Source: Chloroflexota bacterium | Lineage (GTDB): Bacteria > Chloroflexota > Limnocylindria > Limnocylindrales > CSP1-4 | DNA length: 12,244 nt | Reading direction: 5' to 3' | NCBI GenBank assembly: GCA_013813905.1 | Contig: JACCQX010000027.1 | Span: 1 to 12,244, forward strand | Shown here: positions 7,499 to 12,244 of the stretch, one piece after another | How the letters are laid out: each line of letters begins with the position of its first letter | Numbering within the stretch: the stretch's first letter is position 1 | Position numbers and translations under genes: made by a program | Notes under the pieces: model-generated | What the model was told of the DNA's origin: nothing | Seen by the model: the letters and a program-made list of their open reading frames with translations, nothing else | Database searches by the model: none

Positions 7499-9639
7499 GG
7501 GCGGACGCGGAGCGAGCGTGCTCTGGTCAGCACTCCCTGACGGGTCGCCGCCAGCCGCTCGGCCAGGGGTCGCAGCACGATGCGGCGAGCCGGCGTCCGG
7601 ACGATCCACTCCGCACCGAACGACCGCTTGTGCTCGAACAGCCCGTGGTTCGGCTCGTCAGGGCGCGGCAGGTCGCGGTGACCGGGCAGGTCCACGCCAC
7701 CCAGCTCCACGGCTGACATGCCGGCTGCCAACGCCTCGCGGATCACGGCCCAGCGCACGAGGTGCATGGCTCCCGGGAAGCGACGCCGGAGCGAGGCACG
7801 ATCCGCGGAGTATGCCGTGGACAGCATTCCGCCCTGCACGTAAAGAAGGAGCGCGCCCAGCAGCTCCCCTTCGTGCTCCGCCACCAGCAGCCTGGCCTGG
7901 CGCGCCGCCACGAGATGCCGCCATGCGGTCAGGTATCCCGTCTCGGGCCGCAGGTCGATGCGCAGGTCCTGAGCGCGTTCCCGGAGCAGCTGGGCGAAGG
8001 CGTCGAGCAGGTGCCCGTCCGTGTCGTCGCGAACGGTGATGCCGGCTTTCTCTGCAGCGCGGATGCGCTGACGCGTCGATCTCGTGAAGCCGGCGAAGAC
8101 CGATGCCTCGGTGCAGCCGTCGGGCAGGGCCAGGCGCATGACGTGGATGGAAGCCTGGAATTCGGCCGCCACGCGGAACCCGCGGGCATCCATGGCCGCC
8201 TCGTAGCGTGGATCGGCGTCGATCTCAGGGTCGATGAAGAGGTCTCGGATCCCTTCCCTGCGCAGGTACTCCGCGAGCGCGGCCGCGCGGGAGGCCAGGC
8301 GCTCCGGCCCATCGCCGGCATGCACGGGTCCGCGTCGCACGGACGCCGTGGCACCGGGCAGCAGCGGAGAGGACCGCAGGATGACGAGCGCTGCCCGGCC
8401 ATCATCGAAGAGCACGTAGCGCGGTCGCGCACCCTGTGACAGCCGATATCGCGCCCATGCCGTGCCCTGCATCACATGTCCGCCGGGCAACGCTACGGTG
8501 AGCTCATCCCAGCCGGCAGGCGGATCCGTGAGCACCTGCGACACCTGTACTGCCTCGTCCCGGCCGGTCGCCTCCCTCGACGATGCTGCGGGCCTCCAGC
8601 GCGGCCCCCCCCGCCGGATGGAACCGGCCAGGCCACGGGCACGACTCGCCGAGTCCAGGACCCATCGAGCAGGCCGGTCGGTGACCAGCTCCCAGGCACC
8701 GATGTACTCGCGCTCTTCGCCCCCGAAACCGGCCTTGAACTCGGCCACGCCCCGCTCATCGGTGCCCCACATGTCATAACTGTAGAAGCCACGCTCGCGA
8801 GATGACCGGATGGCCTCCCACTTCAGCAGGTAGTTGGCGCGGCCAAGTGCCCCCTCCCGCGTGGAAGCGCCGTAGAACTCGATGATGCGCCGGCCGCAGG
8901 TCAGCAACACGAGCGTGGCCACGGCCTCCCCGCCCGGGGCACGGGCGAGCAGCAACCGCGCGGCACCATCGGTCTCGAACTCCCGGAAGACGGTGCGGAA
9001 GGCGGCGGCGGGGCGGAAGCCGACACGGCGGGCCGTCTCCAGGTACATCCGCTCGAAGTCGGGCATGCCGGCCTGGCCGGCATCCTCGGTCGCGTAGCCC
9101 GCGCGACGAGCCCTGTTCACCGACCAGCGCGCGCTTGCCCGCAGCCCCGACCACAGTGCCTCCTCGGGAAGCGCGAGGTCGACCACCCGCGTGCGGTTGA
9201 TCTGGATGGCCCCGATGCGCCGCCAGCCCAGACCTTCCAGCCACCCTTCGGCGGCATGACCCGCGGGCAGCTCCGGATCGATCACCAAGTGTGAGAGGCG
9301 CAGACGTCGGGAGGCTGCCCGGACCGAAGCGGTGAAGTCGGTGATCGCCTTCTCATCCAGATCCTCGGCCAAGGGTCCGCGCGGTGCGTACCCGCGCGAC
9401 CAGGGGCTGGGTCGCATGCGATGGACCAGGATCTGAGCACCGACGAGGCCCGTGCTGCTCGCCAGTGCGACCCTCGACACACGCCAGCTTTTCTGAGCGT
9501 TGGCGCGTGCCCAGGCGGTGAGCTGCGGGAAGCTGCCCTGGGGAGCTGCGGCCACGAAAGCATCCCACTCGGCCGGATCGCGGCGGATCCGGGTCGCCCG
9601 TTCAGGCTCTGAACGAGCCGCGGCCGTGGGTGCGCTCAT
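7495..9639 (-). CDS. Double-length protein with two FemAB aminoacyltransferase domains
   Basis: One open frame of 714 residues from ATG 9639 holds two complete FemAB units, twice the usual FemX length. Unit 1 (about 1-345) has TAWARANAQKSW near 41, SRGYAPRGP at 81-89, GYATED at 181-186, ARLLLARAPGG at 227-237, NYLLKWEAIRSS at 269-280 and FKAGFGG at 301-307. Unit 2 (about 365-714) has TAWARYRLSQ at 393-402, the basic helix QRIRAAEKAGITV at 524-536, LVRWAVIREA at 627-636, ELGGVD at 645-650 and a diverged HKRSFGA at 670-676. The linker contains a G8 tract at 8605-8612 (seen as C on the plus strand). A GTG at 8544 (residue 366), with GAGG eight bases upstream, lies exactly where a separate second protein would begin. 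The upstream end forms an ATGA overlap with murJ; the downstream end forms a GTGA overlap with the next FemAB gene. It is either a genuine fusion or two genes joined by a homopolymer indel. Confidence 0.85.
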   Translation of the reverse strand: MSAPTAAARSEPERATRIRRDPAEWDAFVAAAPQGSFPQLTAWARANAQKSWRVSRVALASSTGLVGAQILVHRMRPSPWSRGYAPRGPLAEDLDEKAITDFTASVRAASRRLRLSHLVIDPELPAGHAAEGWLEGLGWRRIGAIQINRTRVVDLALPEEALWSGLRASARWSVNRARRAGYATEDAGQAGMPDFERMYLETARRVGFRPAAAFRTVFREFETDGAARLLLARAPGGEAVATLVLLTCGRRIIEFYGASTREGALGRANYLLKWEAIRSSRERGFYSYDMWGTDERGVAEFKAGFGGEEREYIGAWELVTDRPARWVLDSASRARGLAGSIRRGGPRWRPAASSREATGRDEAVQVSQVLTDPPAGWDELTVALPGGHVMQGTAWARYRLSQGARPRYVLFDDGRAALVILRSSPLLPGATASVRRGPVHAGDGPERLASRAAALAEYLRREGIRDLFIDPEIDADPRYEAAMDARGFRVAAEFQASIHVMRLALPDGCTEASVFAGFTRSTRQRIRAAEKAGITVRDDTDGHLLDAFAQLLRERAQDLRIDLRPETGYLTAWRHLVAARQARLLVAEHEGELLGALLLYVQGGMLSTAYSADRASLRRRFPGAMHLVRWAVIREALAAGMSAVELGGVDLPGHRDLPRPDEPNHGLFEHKRSFGAEWIVRTPARRIVLRPLAERLAATRQGVLTRARSLRVRP
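8542..8556 (-). promoter_or_regulatory. Possible internal ribosome binding site and GTG start for the second FemAB unit
   Basis: On the minus strand GAGG at 8556-8553 is followed by an 8-base spacer and GTG at 8544-8542, in frame with the second FemAB unit. The resulting protein would begin VSQVLTDPPAGWDEL, the same register at which the single-unit relatives begin. Most other starts in this operon lack a Shine-Dalgarno sequence, which makes this one notable. It would allow unit 2 to be made alone (349 residues) whether or not the upstream frame is continuous. Confidence 0.4.
8605..8612. repeat. Eight-base C/G homopolymer at the FemAB-FemAB junction
   Basis: A run of eight C on the plus strand (G in the coding direction) lies at codons 344-347 of the double FemAB gene, between the two enzymatic units. 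A one-base loss would end unit 1 at the TAG at 8493-8495. A one-base gain would end it at the TGA at 8504-8506. It is a plausible slippage or sequencing-error site. Confidence 0.75.
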
Positions 9640-11192
9640 CCGCGACGTAGGGCCGAACGGATCAACCCGAGGGCGCGGGGCAGCTCGGGGACACGCACCG
9701 CCCGACTGTACAGCAGGTAAGTCACCGCCGCAGTCGCGCTGGCCAGCCCGACCTGGAGCAGCAGCCCTGGCTTTCCAGGGTCGATACCAAGGCCGAGCTC
9801 CGTGAGACGCACCGTAGCGAAGGCGACGACGCCCGCCAGAAGCGCCCCTATGCCGAAGATGCCCATCGCCATGATCAGGGCCCCCATGTCGAGCGAGGCG
9901 CTGCGCCGCCACAGCAGGAACGCCAGCACGGTCGCCTCCAGCCAGCCACCCAGGGCGATGCCCAGCGCCAGTCCGGGCAGCCCCAGGAAGCCGACGGTGG
10001 CCACGGAGATGGCCACGTTCACCACGACCGAGGCGACGGCCACGGTCACCGGCGTGCGGGTGTCCTGACCGCTATAGAAGGCTCGGGCAAGGATCACGTT
10101 CATGGAGTGGGCCGCCGTGCCCAGCAGGAAGAAGGCCAGCGTGTCCGAGGTCAACGCCAGCGCCTGGGCGTCGAAGTTGCCGTAGTCGAACAGCAGGCTC
10201 ACGGTCTGGCGGCGCAGGACCAGACCGACCACGGTCACGAACAGCATCACGAAGAGCACCAGGCGCAGTGCCTGTACCACCACTCGCCCGAACTCCGTCA
10301 CGGAGCCGGCCGCCAGAGCCTTGGACATGGTCGGCAGCAGGACCACCCCAAGGGGAAAACCGATGATCCCGATGGGAATCTGAAGGATGGTGAATGCGAC
10401 GTTGTAGGCCACCACGGAGCCGGCGGCGAGGCCGGTGGCCAGCGTCGTGTTGACGATGAAGGTGACCTGGCTGGCGCCCAGGCCGATGGCGCGCGGACCC
10501 ATGAGCAGGAACGTCTGGCGTGCCGCCGGATCGCGCAGGTCCAGCACGAGGTCGTAGCGGAAGCGGCCGCGGAGCGCCGGGAGCTGGACCGCGACGTGCA
10601 GGAACGAGCCCACCACCACGCCCACTGCCAGGGCATCGATGCCCAGCCATGGTGAAAGGACGATGGCGCAGCCGATGATCGCTCCGTTGTAGAGCAGCGG
10701 CGCCAGGGCCGCCGCGGCGAAGCGGTTCTCCACGTTGAGCACCGCGGAGATGACCGCGCCCATGGCCAGCAGGATGGGCGACAGCAACATGATGCGGGTC
10801 AGGCGGATGGTCAGCTCGGTCGTCACCACGTCGAAGCCGGGCGCCAGGATGGGCACGATCTCGGGGGCGGAGACAGCCATCACGACCGAGACCACGATGA
10901 GCGCGATGAGCAGCGCATTGATGACCGTGGAGACGACCCGGAAGGCGTGATCGCGCTGGCCCCGGTGAAGGAGGCCCGCCAGGACGGGGATCAGCGCCGA
11001 GGACACGGCGCCTGCCGCTACCAGCTGATAGATGAGATCGGGGATGCGGAAGGCCGTGAAGTAGGCGTCCAGGTCCGAACCTGCGCCGAACAGGTTGGCG
11101 ATGACCACCAGACGCAGCCAGCCGAGCAAGCGAGAGCCCAGATAGGCGACGCTCACGATGGCCCCCGCCCGCGCCAGGTTGCGGGCCGTCAC
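9636..11192 (-). CDS. murJ: MurJ/MviN-type lipid II flippase
   Basis: This polytopic inner-membrane MOP-superfamily protein is predicted to flip undecaprenyl-linked peptidoglycan precursor outward. It has 518 residues, the usual length, and is almost entirely hydrophobic with some 13-14 likely membrane spans. MurJ marks are SRLLGWLR at 20-27 (R21 and R27 correspond to E. coli R18 and R24), FGAGSDLDAYF at 35-45, GAVSSALIPVLAGL near 61, MGPRAIGLGASQVTFIVNTT at 231-250, IGFPLGVVLLPTMSKALAAG at 277-296, and the FYSGQDTRTPV segment at 372-382. Charged residues in the second and eighth spans that E. coli needs are replaced (see findings). The GTG start at 11192 forms a GTGA overlap with the recombinase stop; the 3' end forms an ATGA overlap with the FemAB gene. 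Its place between XerC and FemAB/MurE supports a wall-precursor role. A flippase for another lipid-linked sugar is the alternative. Confidence 0.9.
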   Translation of the reverse strand: MTARNLARAGAIVSVAYLGSRLLGWLRLVVIANLFGAGSDLDAYFTAFRIPDLIYQLVAAGAVSSALIPVLAGLLHRGQRDHAFRVVSTVINALLIALIVVSVVMAVSAPEIVPILAPGFDVVTTELTIRLTRIMLLSPILLAMGAVISAVLNVENRFAAAALAPLLYNGAIIGCAIVLSPWLGIDALAVGVVVGSFLHVAVQLPALRGRFRYDLVLDLRDPAARQTFLLMGPRAIGLGASQVTFIVNTTLATGLAAGSVVAYNVAFTILQIPIGIIGFPLGVVLLPTMSKALAAGSVTEFGRVVVQALRLVLFVMLFVTVVGLVLRRQTVSLLFDYGNFDAQALALTSDTLAFFLLGTAAHSMNVILARAFYSGQDTRTPVTVAVASVVVNVAISVATVGFLGLPGLALGIALGGWLEATVLAFLLWRRSASLDMGALIMAMGIFGIGALLAGVVAFATVRLTELGLGIDPGKPGLLLQVGLASATAAVTYLLYSRAVRVPELPRALGLIRSALRRG

Positions 11193-12148
11193 GGTCGCGG
11201 CGGGCGGGTCTCGAGGCTGGCCCGCGGGTGGGCATCACGGTAGGCATCGCGCAGCCGGCCGGGCGATACGTGCGTGTAGATCTGGGTCGTGGCCAGGCTG
11301 GCGTGGCCCATCAGCTCCTGAACGACGCGCAGGTCTGCGCCGCCTTCGAGGAGATGCGAGGCGAACGAGTGACGCAGCGTGTGTGGCGAGGCGCCTCGCG
11401 GTACACCGGCCAGGCGGAATAGTCGATCGACTCGATAGCGCAGGCCGCGCACCGTGAGCGCGCCGCCCGACGCGTTGAGGAAGAGCGTGCCGGGGTCAGG
11501 TCCCTCCGCCGCGGCGCGCAGCCGCGGGCGCCCATCGCGCAGGTATTCGTCAAGGGCGTCGATGGCGGGCGCGCCCAACAGGCCGATGCGCTCCTTGCGG
11601 CCCTTGCCCAGGACGCGCAGCTCTGCGCGGCGAAGGTCCAGATCTGCCACCCGTGCCTGGCACAGCTCGCTGATGCGCAGGCCCGCGCCGTAAGCCGTCT
11701 CGACGATGGCGCGATCGCGCAGAAGCAGCGGGCCACCCGATCCGCCGATGGCGTCAAGGACGCCTTCCACCTCACCGACCTCCAGCACCGCCGGGAGCCG
11801 ACGGGGCAACCGCGGGGTCGTGACGGCCGACCACGGATCGCCGGCTACCCAGCCCTGACGGCGCGCGTACCGGTAGAAGGAGCGCAGCGCGGCGAGCCTG
11901 CTGCTCACGGAGCGGCGGGAGAGACCCTGCGCATCCAGCGCGCCAAGGTAGGCGCGGAGCTGCCGGCGCGATGGTTCGCGCCAATCACGGCCGTCCTCGG
12001 GATGATCGGCCAGCCAGACGATGAACCGGCCGACGCCGGTGGCGTAGGCGCGCCGGGTGTGTTCGGAGGCGTCACTGGCTTCCAGCGAGCCGAGGAACCG
12101 ATCGAGTGCCGGTCGCGCGCCCTGCGGCACGCTTTCCGGCCCGCTCAC
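11189..12148 (-). CDS. xerC: XerC/XerD-type tyrosine recombinase
   Basis: This is a site-specific recombinase of the type that resolves chromosome dimers at dif sites. It has 319 residues, within the 295-325 range of Xer proteins. Residues 12-105 form the SAM-like core-binding domain, with SEHTRRAYATGVGRF and LRSFYRYARRQGW. The catalytic domain follows from about 118 and has a complete active site: R158 in GLRISEL, K182 in GKGRKER, H256 and R259 in HTLRH, H282 in GHASLATTQ and nucleophile Y291 in IYTHV. GTG 12148 overlaps the stop of the upstream gene in a GTGA, and the 3' end forms a GTGA with murJ. The length and lack of phage neighbours favour a housekeeping Xer over an integrase. XerC is chosen over XerD from the likely topA neighbour, as in Firmicutes, and is less certain than the family. 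Confidence 0.9.
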   Translation of the reverse strand: MSGPESVPQGARPALDRFLGSLEASDASEHTRRAYATGVGRFIVWLADHPEDGRDWREPSRRQLRAYLGALDAQGLSRRSVSSRLAALRSFYRYARRQGWVAGDPWSAVTTPRLPRRLPAVLEVGEVEGVLDAIGGSGGPLLLRDRAIVETAYGAGLRISELCQARVADLDLRRAELRVLGKGRKERIGLLGAPAIDALDEYLRDGRPRLRAAAEGPDPGTLFLNASGGALTVRGLRYRVDRLFRLAGVPRGASPHTLRHSFASHLLEGGADLRVVQELMGHASLATTQIYTHVSPGRLRDAYRDAHPRASLETRPPRP

Positions 12149-12244
12149 GCGGCGTTGGCGGCCGGCGGCCGGCGGCGACCCGGGCGGACCGCCGACGACG
12201 GACGTGCCGCGGCGCCCTTGGCCTTCCGGGCACCAGCCGTTGTG
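12145..12244 (-). CDS. C-terminal tail of an upstream gene, possibly DNA topoisomerase I
   Basis: The minus-strand frame ending at the TGA (12145-12147) is open to the window edge, about 32 residues. It reads as a basic, Ala/Lys/Arg/Pro-rich tail with the pieces GARKAKGAAARPSSA and RPGRRRPPAANAA. The stop overlaps the recombinase GTG start as GTGA, the same junction type as the rest of the operon, which supports its being a real gene end. Disordered Lys/Ala-rich tails are typical of TopA in GC-rich bacteria, and topA precedes xerC in several phyla. No catalytic domain is visible, so the identity is inference. Confidence 0.5.
   Translation of the reverse strand, partial: TTAGARKAKGAAARPSSAVRPGRRRPPAANAA

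Larger units (their letters stand above)
3677..12244 (-). other. Translationally coupled wall-precursor operon
   Basis: Six complete genes and one partial gene on the minus strand follow each other without a gap that could hold a promoter. Junctions in transcription order are GTGA (12145-12148), GTGA (11189-11192), ATGA (9636-9639), GTGA (7495-7498), an 8-base overlap (6413-6420), then an 11-base gap (4811-4821) or a 7-base overlap depending on the start. Visible Shine-Dalgarno sequences are essentially absent at these starts. The promoter must lie upstream of 12244. No hairpin with a T-run was seen at the 3665-3676 end, so termination there is unexplained. Confidence 0.75.

Noticed and set aside
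7499..7609. Upstream extension of the second FemAB gene to ATG 7609
   Set aside because: It overlaps the previous gene by more than 100 bases in another frame. GTG 7498 gives the same GTGA junction as the other genes.
9640..9912. N-terminal extension of the double FemAB gene to ATG 9912
   Set aside because: This part is Arg/Gly/Ala-rich antiparallel-frame noise inside murJ. ATG 9639 with the ATGA overlap begins exactly where the FemAB N-terminus begins.

Overview
The window is GC-rich, densely packed chromosomal DNA. By eye it is strongly G/C at third codon positions, and it carries core housekeeping genes with no phage or insertion-sequence genes. Its content fits a Terrabacteria lineage with a thick cell wall, with an uncultured Chloroflexota or neighbouring phylum as my best guess. 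That guess rests on the MurE motif, the multiple FemAB proteins and the A/S/P-tethered lipoprotein, and was not tested by any search.

Layout from left to right. Positions 1-2128 (minus) hold most of a long RelA/SpoT (p)ppGpp synthetase/hydrolase, cut by the window edge inside its C-terminal ACT domain. A 45-base divergent gap (2129-2173) contains a perfect 6-6-6 dyad. Positions 2174-3664 (plus) encode a lipoprotein serine hydrolase of the class C beta-lactamase/DD-peptidase fold on a repetitive Ala/Ser/Pro tether. A 12-base convergent gap follows.

From 3677 to the right edge everything is on the minus strand in one tightly overlapping series. In transcription order these are the C-terminal tail of an unidentified gene (probably topA), a XerC/D tyrosine recombinase, a MurJ-type lipid II flippase, a double-length FemAB protein, a second FemAB protein, MurE, and a third FemAB protein. 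Four of the five junctions are GTGA or ATGA stop/start overlaps, the next is an 8-base overlap, and the last two genes are at most 11 bases apart. Almost no start has a Shine-Dalgarno sequence, so translational coupling is likely.

The biological theme is peptidoglycan precursor assembly. MurE adds the third, diamino acid residue of the stem peptide. FemAB-family enzymes add amino acids from aminoacyl-tRNA to that residue's side chain. MurJ flips the finished lipid II. The lipoprotein may trim or sense stem peptides outside the cell. Four FemAB domains in three genes around murE and murJ is the most distinctive feature, and suggests a multi-residue or variable interpeptide bridge. Three further oddities deserve attention. 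MurE has an EDPR motif where meso-DAP enzymes have DNPR. MurJ lacks the charged TM8 residues that matter in E. coli. The double FemAB gene is joined exactly at a run of eight G/C bases, just upstream of a well-formed internal ribosome binding site.

No tRNA, rRNA, CRISPR array, insertion sequence or clear terminator was seen. No stretch longer than 300 bases lacks a gene.
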